Of a stretch of DNA of 46,577 nt, positions 1-8,268 are shown in pieces. The notes under the pieces were generated by a model. That model was not told where the DNA came from. It saw nothing but the letters and a program-made list of their open reading frames with translations, and searched no databases. The position numbers and the translations under genes are program-made. The stretch lies in the IMG/VR virus record IMGVR_UViG_3300020416_000014, positions 1 through 46,577 of that record; one strand, given 5' to 3'. The DNA comes from a virus. Position 1 is the first letter of the stretch, and each line of letters opens with the position of its first letter.

Positions 1-2327
1 CTCTCGCACTTGATGGAACTAACGATTCTATAAGTATTCCTTCTACTGGAGATTTTGGATTTGGCACAAATACAGACTTCACAATTGAATTCTGGGCATA
101 CGCTAATACAACTGGTCTTTCTAGTGCAACCTTATTTGACTTAAGAACAAATGGATCTGATACTAATGGTATCAGTGTTGCATACCGTGCTGCTGGTGAA
201 GTTGACATGCGTGTTGGTACTACAACCGCTATCACTGGTTCTGGTGCAGGTATTGCTACAGGCGTCTGGAAGCACTATGCACTTGCTAGAGAGGGCACAA
301 ACACTAGATTGTTCGTTGATGGTACTCAGAGAGGTATTAAGACCTCTGACACAACTGATTACGGTGCATCTAAAGGTTTAGTTATTGGTGCTGACTTTGA
401 CGGAACAGCAAATGCTGTAAATGGTTGGATTGATGATTTTAGAATTGAATTTGGTGTTGCCAAATATACTTCAAACTTTACCGCTCCTACTTCAGAATTA
501 ACTGGTGATAAAGATACAGTTCTTCTTCTTAACTTTAATGGTGCTAATGGCATTACAACAACTACCGATAATGTAGTTCGTAATCAAGACATTCGCATTA
601 CTCAAGCAGGTGGTGGCATTGGAACTGCTACTAAGGTTATCCTTGCTGACTACAGTCAGTTTGGTGCTGACATGCGTTCTGTCAGTTGTGCTGTTGAGTA
701 TGGTCAGAAAGGTGTTATTGCTGATGGTGATGGCGTTACAATGCGTCTCTTTGCACTTAACTTTAATATGGTTGGTGCTGGTGCAGATATCACTAATGAT
801 CCTAACCTTGCAATTCAAGCAAACGAAGTTACTGAACTGAATAACGGTGATGTATCCTTCGTCAGTATTGACCAGAAAGGAGACTTTAGAGTTGGTGATG
901 CATTTATAGTTGATCAAGAAAATGGTACAGTATCATTCTCACAACAAGTAACAAGTCTACAGGCACTATCTAATCTAACGATTACTGATGGTTCAAACAG
1001 CAGTCAGATTACACCTAACAGTGGTACATTTGGCAATATTCAAATTGCTGGTAACAATATTGAATCCACATCTGGTGATATCAACATTGACCCTGCTGGT
1101 GCTGGTGATATTAACATCACTGGTAATGTAAATGTCTTAGGTATCTTAACTGCTACAGTTATTCAGTTAGATGCTTTCCAGAAAAATGATACATCAGTTG
1201 CTCTTGATGACTCTGGTTCTGACGGAACTATTAGATTTAACACTGATAATGTAGAGGCAGCAAGAATAGATGCTAATCAGAAAGTTGGTATTGCAACTGC
1301 TGCACCTAGAGACAGATTAGATGTTCTAGACACTGCTAGATTTGAAAGAATCAATGCCACAGGTGTTGTAACCTTCAGCAATATTGCAGATGTTAATAAC
1401 ATTGATATTGTAGATGCCAAAATTGTTGCTGGTTTGGCAACAGACTTTGCAATTACCAATGCTAAAATTCAATCTGGTATTGCAACTGATTTAGTTGGTA
1501 CTGCTGCTACTATTACTAATGTAGATTTTGTCAACGCTGATATTGAATCTGCCAAAATTACTGCTGGTATTATTACATCGTTAGTTGGCACTTACGCTAC
1601 TATCACAACCTTTGATACAGAAACTGCTGATCTTAAGGATGTCAAGATTACTACTGGTATCATTACAGACATCGTTGGTACTGCAGCAACAATCACAACA
1701 ATTGATGTTTCTTCACTTGATGCTGTTGACGCTAAGATTACTGCAGGTTTAGCAACTGACTTTGCAATAACAAATGCCAGAATTCAAACTGGTATTGCTA
1801 CTGAAATGACCTTCGCAGGTTTCTCAACCTTCGTTGGTATAGCAACATTCCAACAAGACATATTTGTTGCTGGTAACTTAAATGTTATTGGAGATGTAGT
1901 TTATGATGAAGTTAATGGTAGAAACCTTAATGTAACTGGAGTTAGCACATTCAATCTTACAGTTATTAGTGGAGTTGCAACAATCTCTGATATCAAGATT
2001 GGTGCTGGTGGTTCTAGTACTAAGATTGAGACAAACACTGGAGAACTTGTTCTTGATTCTGCATCTGGTCAAATTACAGTACAAGATAACTTTAATGTTG
2101 TTGGATATGCAACATTTAAGAACGGTCTTTACTATCGATCTGATCAAGGAGGAATTACAGGCATAGGATATAGCGGTCCTAATGGCATGGCATACTTTGA
2201 GGATGACGGTAGATTGGTAAGTTCTGCAAGCACTGTAGGTTTCCTAACTACTTCTAACTTCGTTATGACAACAGATGCTGCTGGCATACCCAAGTGGTCA
2301 AATTCAATTGATGGAGGATTCTTCTAA
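1..2327 (+). CDS. Fibre-like structural protein with LamG/ConA-like domain, 5' end outside window
   Basis: The reading frame is open from base 3, so the start lies upstream; about 774 C-terminal residues are visible. The first ~150 look like a laminin-G/concanavalin-like beta-sandwich (TIEFWAY, then W-KHYAL and LFVDGTQRG), a fold common in carbohydrate-binding virion proteins. A long Thr/Ile/Asn/Asp-rich region follows with degenerate repeats of the type AKITAG(I/L)xTD and VGTAATIT at about 1390-1815, as in elongated trimeric beta-helical fibres. It sits directly before gp13 and its TAA shares one base with the gp13 ATG. A tail-fibre, whisker or neck-fibre role is inferred from composition and position; no specific T4 homologue is recognised. 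Confidence 0.75.
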   Translation, partial: LALDGTNDSISIPSTGDFGFGTNTDFTIEFWAYANTTGLSSATLFDLRTNGSDTNGISVAYRAAGEVDMRVGTTTAITGSGAGIATGVWKHYALAREGTNTRLFVDGTQRGIKTSDTTDYGASKGLVIGADFDGTANAVNGWIDDFRIEFGVAKYTSNFTAPTSELTGDKDTVLLLNFNGANGITTTTDNVVRNQDIRITQAGGGIGTATKVILADYSQFGADMRSVSCAVEYGQKGVIADGDGVTMRLFALNFNMVGAGADITNDPNLAIQANEVTELNNGDVSFVSIDQKGDFRVGDAFIVDQENGTVSFSQQVTSLQALSNLTITDGSNSSQITPNSGTFGNIQIAGNNIESTSGDINIDPAGAGDINITGNVNVLGILTATVIQLDAFQKNDTSVALDDSGSDGTIRFNTDNVEAARIDANQKVGIATAAPRDRLDVLDTARFERINATGVVTFSNIADVNNIDIVDAKIVAGLATDFAITNAKIQSGIATDLVGTAATITNVDFVNADIESAKITAGIITSLVGTYATITTFDTETADLKDVKITTGIITDIVGTAATITTIDVSSLDAVDAKITAGLATDFAITNARIQTGIATEMTFAGFSTFVGIATFQQDIFVAGNLNVIGDVVYDEVNGRNLNVTGVSTFNLTVISGVATISDIKIGAGGSSTKIETNTGELVLDSASGQITVQDNFNVVGYATFKNGLYYRSDQGGITGIGYSGPNGMAYFEDDGRLVSSASTVGFLTTSNFVMTTDAAGIPKWSNSIDGGFF

Positions 2328-3148
2328 TGGCAAAACCAAATAGCAGAGCAACATTACAAGATTATGTTTTCAGACAATTAGGTGCTCCTATTTTGGAAAT
2401 TAATGTTGCTGATGAGCAATTCGATGATCTTTTAGATGACTCCCTCCAATACTTTTATGAGCGTCATTTTGATGGTGTAGAAAAAGTTTTACTTAAGTAC
2501 AAAATTACCTCTGATGATATCAAAGAAGGTAGAGCAAGAGGTAATGGATTTAGTGCTGGTATAACAACTACTACAGGAGGAACTGATTCATTTGAAGAAA
2601 ATTCAAATTTTATAACTGTTCCTGATTCTGTTATTGGTATAGAAAGGGTACATCAATTTGATAACAATGCCATTAGTAGTGGTATGTTTAATATTAAATA
2701 TCAATTATTCCTTAATGATATTGCATTTAATTTAGGATACAATGGTCTCTTAAATTATTCAATGACCAAAACATATCTAGAAGATATTAATTTCTTATTA
2801 TCAACTACACCACAAATTAGATATAATAAACGAAATAATAAATTATACATAGATTGTGACTGGGCATCAATAACAGAAAATACTATTATTCTTATTGAAT
2901 GTTATAGGATCATGGATCCAGCAAATTATGCCTCAGTTTACAATGATATGTTCTTGAAAAGATATCTCACAGCAAAAGTTAAAAAACAATGGGGTCAAAA
3001 TTTAATTAAGTTCCAAGGAGTTAAATTGCCAGGTGGAATTGAATTAAATGGTAGACAAATTTATGAAGATGCAGATTTTGAGATTAGAGAAATTGAAGAG
3101 AAGATGCAAGATACATACGAAATGCCAGTCCTTGATATGATAGGGTAA
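2327..3148 (+). CDS. 13: Neck protein gp13
   Basis: This 273-residue protein matches T4 gp13, a head-completion protein that forms the neck with gp14 and joins the DNA-filled head to the tail. It starts with a short basic leader and a helical region (LQDYVFRQLGAPILEINVADEQ) followed by FDDLLDDSLQYFYERHFDG, characteristic of the gp13 family in cyanophages. Its length is close to the T4 protein (about 309 residues). The start ATG overlaps the previous stop and the stop overlaps the gp14 start, giving the usual 13-14-15-16 virion cluster. Confidence 0.88.
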   Translation: MAKPNSRATLQDYVFRQLGAPILEINVADEQFDDLLDDSLQYFYERHFDGVEKVLLKYKITSDDIKEGRARGNGFSAGITTTTGGTDSFEENSNFITVPDSVIGIERVHQFDNNAISSGMFNIKYQLFLNDIAFNLGYNGLLNYSMTKTYLEDINFLLSTTPQIRYNKRNNKLYIDCDWASITENTIILIECYRIMDPANYASVYNDMFLKRYLTAKVKKQWGQNLIKFQGVKLPGGIELNGRQIYEDADFEIREIEEKMQDTYEMPVLDMIG

Positions 3149-4806
3149 TGCCAGTCAATCCGTTTTTCCAACATGGTTCTCCTGATGAGCAACGATTAGT
3201 TCAACAACTAGTCGATGAACAGATATCTATGTTTGGAATAGATTGTTTTTATATTCCAAGAAAACAAATTCTTACTGATGATATTTTAGGTGAGGTTCAA
3301 TCATCTAAATTCAATGACAATTATCTAATTGAGGCATATCTCAATAACTATGAGGGATATGCTAAGGGTAGTGATATCATGTCTAAGTTTGGTATCAACT
3401 TACAAAATGAAATTACACTAACAATTTCTAGAGAAAGGTTTGAAGATTTTATTGCACCATTTCAATTTAACTCTACAAACTTACAAGGTGCATTAGATGG
3501 AGATATAGATTTTGGTACAAGACCTAAAGAAGGTGATTTAATATTTTTCCCTTTAGGCGAAAGGTTGTTTGAGATTAAACATGTAGAACATGAGAGTCCA
3601 TTCTTCCAATTAGGTAAGAACTATACTTATGAACTTCAATGTGAACTCTATCAACTTCAAGACGATATTATCGACACCAATGTTGCTCAGATTGATAGCA
3701 GATTAAGTGAAGAGGGATATATTACAACAGTATCTTTAGCGGGTATTGGATCTACTGCTAAGGCATCTGTCGATACCTTTGGTTTGATTGGTGCAATGCA
3801 ACAAATCATATTAAATGATGATGGATCTGGATATACTAGTGAACCTGCTGTAACTGTTGAAACTTCTCCTGCAGGTGTTACAACATCATTTGGTAGTGCT
3901 ATTGCAATTACTACATCTTTAGGAAATTTAAATGCAGTTAAGACGGTAGCAATTACTAATACAGGTTTTGCATATACTGAACCACCTGCTATTGGATTTG
4001 GAACACCAGGCGTAGGTGCTGCTGCCACAAGTTCTTTGACAAATACTGGTATTGCATCTATTAGAATTATATCACAAGGTAATAACTATGTTACACCTCC
4101 AACAATAACTATTCAGCATCCACAATTTGTAGACAAACAATATGAATTTACTGGAGTTGTTACTGCTGGAACATCGGTAATTAGTGGTATTAACACTATG
4201 GCAAATATTGCTATCGGTCATACTGTTAATATTAAAGACTTTGGTGCTGTAACATTATCTGGTGGTGCAGTTATTACATCAATTGGAACATCCAGTGTTG
4301 GTATTGGAACATCCTTTGGAGGAACTGGTTCTATCAATACAACATTGATAGGAACTGGTGCCATGGTTGGACTTAAAACAGGTCAAGTTCAAGCAACTGC
4401 TATTTCTGTTATTGAAGATAATGCGATGTTTAGAATTTATCTAACAAATGCTGGTTCTGGATATGAGGCAAAACCAACCATTTCAATTAGTGCTCCTCTA
4501 AGCACAGGTATTGGCACATATCACATTAATGAGAGAGTGGTTGGATCCCAGTCAGGCACTGAAGCAAGAGTTAAATCTTGGAATGAACCTGAGAGAAAAC
4601 TTGAGGTATCGATAAATACTGGTAATTTCAGACCTGGTGAATTTATTACTGGTACTGCATCGTCTGCTAGATATCAAGTGTTTAGTTATGACAATGACCT
4701 TAGTGATCAAGCTGCTGGTAGTGAATTCTTTATGAACGACGAGTTTGAGGTAGAAGCAGATAAGCTTCTTGATTTTACTGAATCTAATCCCTTTGGAACA
4801 ATCTGA
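3148..4806 (+). CDS. 14: Neck protein gp14, enlarged by an inserted repeat region
   Basis: The N-terminal ~190 residues are gp14-like (VNPFFQHGSPDEQRLVQQL, then FYIPR and a final YELQCELYQ segment), and position between gp13 and gp15 supports this. At 552 residues it is about twice T4 gp14 (256). The extra part, roughly residues 215-450, is Gly/Thr/Ile-rich and carries at least four copies of a unit with a GxxY....P..I core (for example DGSGYTSEPAV, NTGFAYTEPPAI, QGNNYVTPPTI, AGSGYEAKPTI). The C-terminus is acidic (DDEFEVEADKLLDFTESNPFG type). The insert is probably a surface-exposed beta domain on the neck. It overlaps gp15 by one base. Confidence 0.85.
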   Translation: MPVNPFFQHGSPDEQRLVQQLVDEQISMFGIDCFYIPRKQILTDDILGEVQSSKFNDNYLIEAYLNNYEGYAKGSDIMSKFGINLQNEITLTISRERFEDFIAPFQFNSTNLQGALDGDIDFGTRPKEGDLIFFPLGERLFEIKHVEHESPFFQLGKNYTYELQCELYQLQDDIIDTNVAQIDSRLSEEGYITTVSLAGIGSTAKASVDTFGLIGAMQQIILNDDGSGYTSEPAVTVETSPAGVTTSFGSAIAITTSLGNLNAVKTVAITNTGFAYTEPPAIGFGTPGVGAAATSSLTNTGIASIRIISQGNNYVTPPTITIQHPQFVDKQYEFTGVVTAGTSVISGINTMANIAIGHTVNIKDFGAVTLSGGAVITSIGTSSVGIGTSFGGTGSINTTLIGTGAMVGLKTGQVQATAISVIEDNAMFRIYLTNAGSGYEAKPTISISAPLSTGIGTYHINERVVGSQSGTEARVKSWNEPERKLEVSINTGNFRPGEFITGTASSARYQVFSYDNDLSDQAAGSEFFMNDEFEVEADKLLDFTESNPFGTI

Positions 4807-5606
4807 TGTTAGGAACTTATTTTTATCACGAAATTTTACGCAAAACTGTAATTGCATTTGGTACATTATTTAATGATATCTACATTCGCCATGATGACCG
4901 ACAAGGTGGCACTCTTAGTGAAACTAAAGTTCCTTTAATTTATGGTCCTAAGCAAAAGTTTTTAGCAAAATTACAACAACAAGAAGAGTTAACAAAAGCA
5001 GTTGCAATTACTCTTCCTAGAATGTCATTTGAGATGTCCTCAATGGCATATGACCCTAGTAGAAAAGCAAGTATTACTAGAACATTTAAAGCAGTTGACG
5101 GAGAAAACAGACCAAAAAAAGTATATCTTCCAGTTCCCTACAATATTGGATTTGAACTTAATGTAATGACTAAATTGAATGATGATGCATTACAAATTGT
5201 AGAACAAATTCTACCATTTTTCCAACCAGCATATAATGTCACAATTGATTTGGTAAATTCTATTGGAGAAAAAAGAGATATTCCTATTGTATTAGAAAAT
5301 ATTAGTTTTACAGACGAGTACGAAGGTGACTTTACAACTAGAAGAGTTTTGATGTACACCTTTAATTTTATCGCAAAGACTTATCTCTTCGGTCCTGTTG
5401 CTGAGAGCACTGATGGTCTCATTAAGAAGGCACAGGTGGACTACTATGCAAATACTGATGTCCAAACTGCTAAGAGAGAAATGAGATACACTGTAACTCC
5501 TGATCCTATTGATGCAGGTCCTGAGGACGATTTTGGATTTACAGAGAATACGCAGATGTTTGGTGATGGTAAGAGATACAGTCCTACTAGACAGGAGGAT
5601 GTATAA
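4806..5606 (+). CDS. 15: Tail completion and sheath stabilizer gp15
   Basis: A 266-residue protein that matches the gp15 family; T4 gp15 (272 residues) forms the hexameric ring ending the tail tube and sheath and docks the tail to the head. Characteristic features are the N-terminal LGTYFYHEILRKTVIAFGTLFNDIYI and the RVPL/YGPK region (KVPLIYGPKQKF), followed by LPRMSFEMSSMAYDP. The start and stop overlap gp14 and gp16 by single bases. Its size fits the family and nothing is missing. Confidence 0.92.
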   Translation: MLGTYFYHEILRKTVIAFGTLFNDIYIRHDDRQGGTLSETKVPLIYGPKQKFLAKLQQQEELTKAVAITLPRMSFEMSSMAYDPSRKASITRTFKAVDGENRPKKVYLPVPYNIGFELNVMTKLNDDALQIVEQILPFFQPAYNVTIDLVNSIGEKRDIPIVLENISFTDEYEGDFTTRRVLMYTFNFIAKTYLFGPVAESTDGLIKKAQVDYYANTDVQTAKREMRYTVTPDPIDAGPEDDFGFTENTQMFGDGKRYSPTRQEDV

Positions 5607-6010
5607 TGTCTAAAGAAATAGATAAAGCGTTAGATGTTGAGGTCTCAACAATTCCTGAAGGTGGAGGCACTAAACGAAAAGATCAACTAAGTAAAATTGA
5701 CATAGATAAAGACTATGAATATTCTCGTGCTCAACTCTATTCTTTAATAGAAAAGGGACAGGAAGTATTAAACGGTGTAATGGATGTTGCTGACTCATCT
5801 GGATCTCCTAGGGCATATGAAGTTGCGGGTCAAGTCTTAAAGTCTACTGCTGACATAGCAGATAAACTTATGGATCTACAAAAAAAGGTTAAAGAGATTG
5901 ATGAAACAAAAAATAAAACTACAAACAATGTCACAAATAATGCAATATTTACTGGTAGCACTGCAGAGTTACAAAAATTATTAAAACAAGGTTTGCTAGA
6001 CACTAAATAA
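5606..6010 (+). CDS. 16: Small terminase subunit gp16
   Basis: This 134-residue, highly charged, mainly helical protein lies immediately after gp15, the position of gp16 in T4 (164 residues). The visible features are a disordered N-terminus, a central helical segment (YSLIEKGQEVLNGVMDVA, then YEVAGQVLKSTADIADKLMDLQKK) likely to oligomerise, and a short tail. In T4, gp16 forms a ring that recognises concatemer DNA and stimulates gp17. Here gp17 is separated by about 4.2 kb of accessory genes, which is common in cyanophages. Confidence 0.85.
   Translation: MSKEIDKALDVEVSTIPEGGGTKRKDQLSKIDIDKDYEYSRAQLYSLIEKGQEVLNGVMDVADSSGSPRAYEVAGQVLKSTADIADKLMDLQKKVKEIDETKNKTTNNVTNNAIFTGSTAELQKLLKQGLLDTK
6002..6009 (+). 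promoter_or_regulatory. Possible late promoter (ACTAAATA)
   Basis: A TAAATA core overlaps the gp16 stop, 23 bases before the ATG at 6032. It departs from TATAAATA at two positions, so it is a weak candidate for a gp55-dependent late promoter. Confidence 0.3.
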
Positions 6011-6031
6011 CATCGAGTTATTCTAGACATC

Positions 6032-6445
6032 ATGCCAGAAAATACTAAGCAAGACCCTAAGGTGGAAAAGAAAGGGTTGCTTCAGAAAGCAAAAGATGCT
6101 ATACTACCAGATGCAGATGAACAAGCTGCGATCATCTCAACAATGGTCAGAATTGGCGTGTTGGTTTGGTCGGGTGGCATACTGACTCTTAATTATGTTA
6201 CCGTACCAGGATTAGAACAACAAAAAATCGATCCAACTTTTATAGCTTCGGTTTTTACTGGGGTTTTAGCTAGCTTCGGAATTCAGACCGCCTCTAAAAA
6301 AGGAGATGGTACAATGAAAATGAACGGTAACGGCAACGGATCAGTAGGTAAAAACGGTGGTCCTACACAAACCATTGTTATTGAACAAGCACCACTAAAA
6401 ATTGTTGCTGAGTCACCTAAAAATAATGAATCTTACAAACTTTAA
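6032..6445 (+). CDS. Small membrane protein with two hydrophobic segments
   Basis: A 137-residue protein of unknown function. Residues ~1-30 are polar and Lys-rich. Two hydrophobic stretches follow (MVRIGVLVWSGGILTLNYV at about 38-56, and FIASVFTGVLASFGI at about 70-84), joined by a short loop with a Pro. A Lys/Asn/Gly-rich linker (NGNGNGSVGKNGG) and a polar tail complete it. The two-segment topology and size are compatible with a holin-like or other small membrane protein, but I see no sequence signature to confirm this. It has its own ATG just after gp16 and is followed by another small membrane protein. Confidence 0.7.
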   Translation: MPENTKQDPKVEKKGLLQKAKDAILPDADEQAAIISTMVRIGVLVWSGGILTLNYVTVPGLEQQKIDPTFIASVFTGVLASFGIQTASKKGDGTMKMNGNGNGSVGKNGGPTQTIVIEQAPLKIVAESPKNNESYKL

Positions 6446-6448
6446 TTC

Positions 6449-6700
6449 ATGCAAAAACTAATTAATGTACTTGCTGTTGCGTCTTTCGCTGTATCTGGTG
6501 CCGTTGTCGCTAGTGGCGTATATGTATATGTCAACCGTGGTGCCATCATTGATGAAATTAAATCACAGGCTCTGGGAGGTCTTACGGGGTCTCTTGGGGT
6601 AGGAGGTCTACCTGCTTTGCCTAGTGGTGGTGCTCCTACTAAAATTACACCAGCACAGGTTATTCCTGTTCCTTCTACTCCTGCACCCATCAAGTTCTGA
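6449..6700 (+). CDS. Small protein with N-terminal membrane anchor or signal
   Basis: An 83-residue protein whose first ~27 residues form a hydrophobic segment after a single Lys (LINVLAVASFAVSGAVVASGVYVYV), then a short helical stretch and a Pro/Ala/Gly-rich tail (LPALPSGGAPTKITPAQVIPVPST). This is typical of a single-pass inner-membrane or exported protein. Only three bases separate it from the previous gene and its TGA overlaps the ATG at 6700. No function is recognised. Confidence 0.65.
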   Translation: MQKLINVLAVASFAVSGAVVASGVYVYVNRGAIIDEIKSQALGGLTGSLGVGGLPALPSGGAPTKITPAQVIPVPSTPAPIKF

Positions 6701-7311
6701 TGTTCTCTTGCAATCCCGTCTATCCACCCGTAACTGGGTGGTTAGAGGTTGGGTTATCTAAGGAAGTTGTAAACTACCTTTGGTCAAGAATTGATAAAGC
6801 ACAAGGTTCTGCTAAAGGAAATTTAGCAGGACATATTTCTTCAAGCTTAGATTTAGTAGATGAAAATAAATATTTTGAAAATATATTATTAGGTTGCGTT
6901 CAAAACTATACACAACAATTTCCATATACCCCAAAGAAACTCAATCACATGAAGATTGAGGGATTGAAACTTAATGGGTTTTGGGTTAACTATCAAAAAG
7001 AACATGAGTTCAATCCTTCACATGATCATGGTGGAGTTTTTTCTTTTGTGGTATGGATGAAAATCCCTACTATATCTAAGGATCAGAACAATAAAGATTT
7101 TTTACGAGATGTCAACAATTCTGTAGCAAGCGACTTTGAGATGTCATACATAGATACATCTGGTGTAATTACATCCTACATTTATAAAATGAATCCAGAT
7201 ATGGAGGGCAACATGTTATTCTTCCCTTCGTCCTTTAGACACGGAGTCTATCCTTTCTATGATTGTAATGAGGATAGAATCTCAATTTCAGGAAACCTAT
7301 ACTATACTTAA
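6700..7311 (+). CDS. Putative 2OG-Fe(II) oxygenase (203 aa)
   Basis: The fold signature of the phage 2-oxoglutarate/Fe(II) dioxygenase family is visible: GFWVNYQKEHEFNPSHDHGG (metal-binding His pair), a hydrophobic strand (FSFVVWMKIP), then LFFPSSFRHGVYPF with the distal His and a late Arg (DRISISGNL) that would bind 2-oxoglutarate. Members hydroxylate proteins, nucleic acids or small molecules; the substrate here is unknown. The residue two after the first His is His rather than the canonical Asp/Glu. It is the first of five such genes in this window and overlaps the preceding stop by one base. Confidence 0.78.
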   Translation: MFSCNPVYPPVTGWLEVGLSKEVVNYLWSRIDKAQGSAKGNLAGHISSSLDLVDENKYFENILLGCVQNYTQQFPYTPKKLNHMKIEGLKLNGFWVNYQKEHEFNPSHDHGGVFSFVVWMKIPTISKDQNNKDFLRDVNNSVASDFEMSYIDTSGVITSYIYKMNPDMEGNMLFFPSSFRHGVYPFYDCNEDRISISGNLYYT

Positions 7312-7314
7312 AGT

Positions 7315-7614
7315 ATGTTATCAACTCAATATCGTCTCAGACTAGAATCAATATGTAAAGATATTGCCTCTGGATCTGAAGTTAGTTTAGAAGACATGAT
7401 CTGGGCAAATAAGTTAGCAAAGGCAAATACTAGTGCCAGAGGCATGTTAAACACAGCAAGAAGATTGTCTACAAATCCTGACGATTCTTTTCTTAACGGG
7501 TTGAATATTGGTGACCCCGATTCAACCAACCATAAAAGGGGTTTCGGTTCTCCTGAAGATATAGTAGACTGGTTTCATCAGGAGAGATCGGATGACTGGA
7601 GACAACGCGATTAA
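7315..7614 (+). CDS. Hypothetical protein (99 aa)
   Basis: A small, mostly helical, charged protein (RLRLESICKDIASGSEVSLEDMIWANKLAKA) ending in an acidic/aromatic tail. It starts three bases after the preceding oxygenase gene and overlaps the start of the next small gene by 23 bases. No family is recognised. Its even length, ATG start and tight packing support it as a real gene. Confidence 0.6.
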   Translation: MLSTQYRLRLESICKDIASGSEVSLEDMIWANKLAKANTSARGMLNTARRLSTNPDDSFLNGLNIGDPDSTNHKRGFGSPEDIVDWFHQERSDDWRQRD

Positions 7615-7744
7615 CTTTCCTAAGAGAGTTACTATTAATGGTCAGACCAAATATCAATGTCCACACTGTGATCATTTATCTGATACACTGTATGGATTAA
7701 TGAAAGGTCACCTAAAGTATTTCTGCAATCATGTTCACCGTTGA
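7592..7744 (+). CDS. Zinc-finger-like miniprotein (50 aa)
   Basis: A 50-codon frame starts with ATG inside the end of the upstream gene and ends inside the start of the next gene. The translation contains YQCPHCDHL followed by MKGHLKYFCNH, a C-x2-C ... H ... C/H pattern of a single C2H2/C2HC zinc finger of the kind found in small phage DNA- or RNA-binding proteins. The spacing of the finger and the tandem overlap with neighbours suggest it is translated. Function unknown. Confidence 0.55.
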   Translation: MTGDNAINFPKRVTINGQTKYQCPHCDHLSDTLYGLMKGHLKYFCNHVHR

Positions 7745-8240
7745 ATTTCACAAAAGTTTCTGTAGGGAGTGGGGATGGTCTAAACAAAAAATATTGTCTA
7801 TGGTTCCCTTTGAGGATAAAACTTTAAAAGACCACCACATATCATTTACAGATTATTTTAAACAAGATATTCCTGAATATAGTTCATTGTTCATGTCTAT
7901 AGTTAGGGATGCCTTGGAAGAGTTTGCATATAAATCAGAATACAAATTTAATGATGTAACAGCACTTTGGTGTCAAAGATATAATAACGGAGATTATTTT
8001 CAACCACATGATCATGGTGGGATAGGATACTCATGTGTTTTTTACGCAGAGTATGATCAGAAGGAACATGGAAGTACAACATTCTTCGCACCATTCCAAA
8101 GTGCTGATGGTCACAGAAAATCATATAGTCCTACAGTAGGAGAGGGAGAGTTATTAATATTCCCTGCAAATGTCATGCATATGGCACCTCCTAATTACAG
8201 TAGTAAACATAGAACTATTTTCTCTTTTAATTTAATATAA
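7731..8240 (+). CDS. Putative 2OG-Fe(II) oxygenase (169 aa)
   Basis: The C-terminal half carries the dioxygenase core: LWCQRYNNGDYFQPHDHGG (metal site), YSCVFYAEYD strand, then GELLIFPANVMHMAPPN with the distal His and HRTIFSFNL with the Arg that would hold 2-oxoglutarate. As in the gene at 6700, the proximal motif reads H-D-H, giving His two positions after the first ligand. The start ATG overlaps the preceding miniprotein gene by 14 bases. The stop codon is embedded in the late promoter of the next gene. The substrate is unknown. Confidence 0.78.
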   Translation: MFTVEFHKSFCREWGWSKQKILSMVPFEDKTLKDHHISFTDYFKQDIPEYSSLFMSIVRDALEEFAYKSEYKFNDVTALWCQRYNNGDYFQPHDHGGIGYSCVFYAEYDQKEHGSTTFFAPFQSADGHRKSYSPTVGEGELLIFPANVMHMAPPNYSSKHRTIFSFNLI

Positions 8241-8243
8241 ATA
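8236..8243 (+). promoter_or_regulatory. Late promoter (TATAAATA)
   Basis: An exact match to the T4-type late promoter core, overlapping the stop of the preceding gene, 25 bases before the ATG at 8269. In T4-like phages this site is recognised by RNA polymerase carrying gp55. Confidence 0.7.
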
Positions 8244-8268
8244 TCTCTATCTGGTATTTTGTGAATAG

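Noticed and set aside
498-917. Open reading frame on the minus strand under the fibre-like gene
   Set aside because: It is a shadow of the repeat-rich + strand gene: low-complexity translation, no ribosome-binding site, no gene context. All credible genes are on the + strand.
6442-6693. Minus-strand frame opposite the small membrane gene
   Set aside because: It mirrors the + strand gene, has no start signal, and its Pro/Gly/Arg-rich translation is typical of antisense frames.
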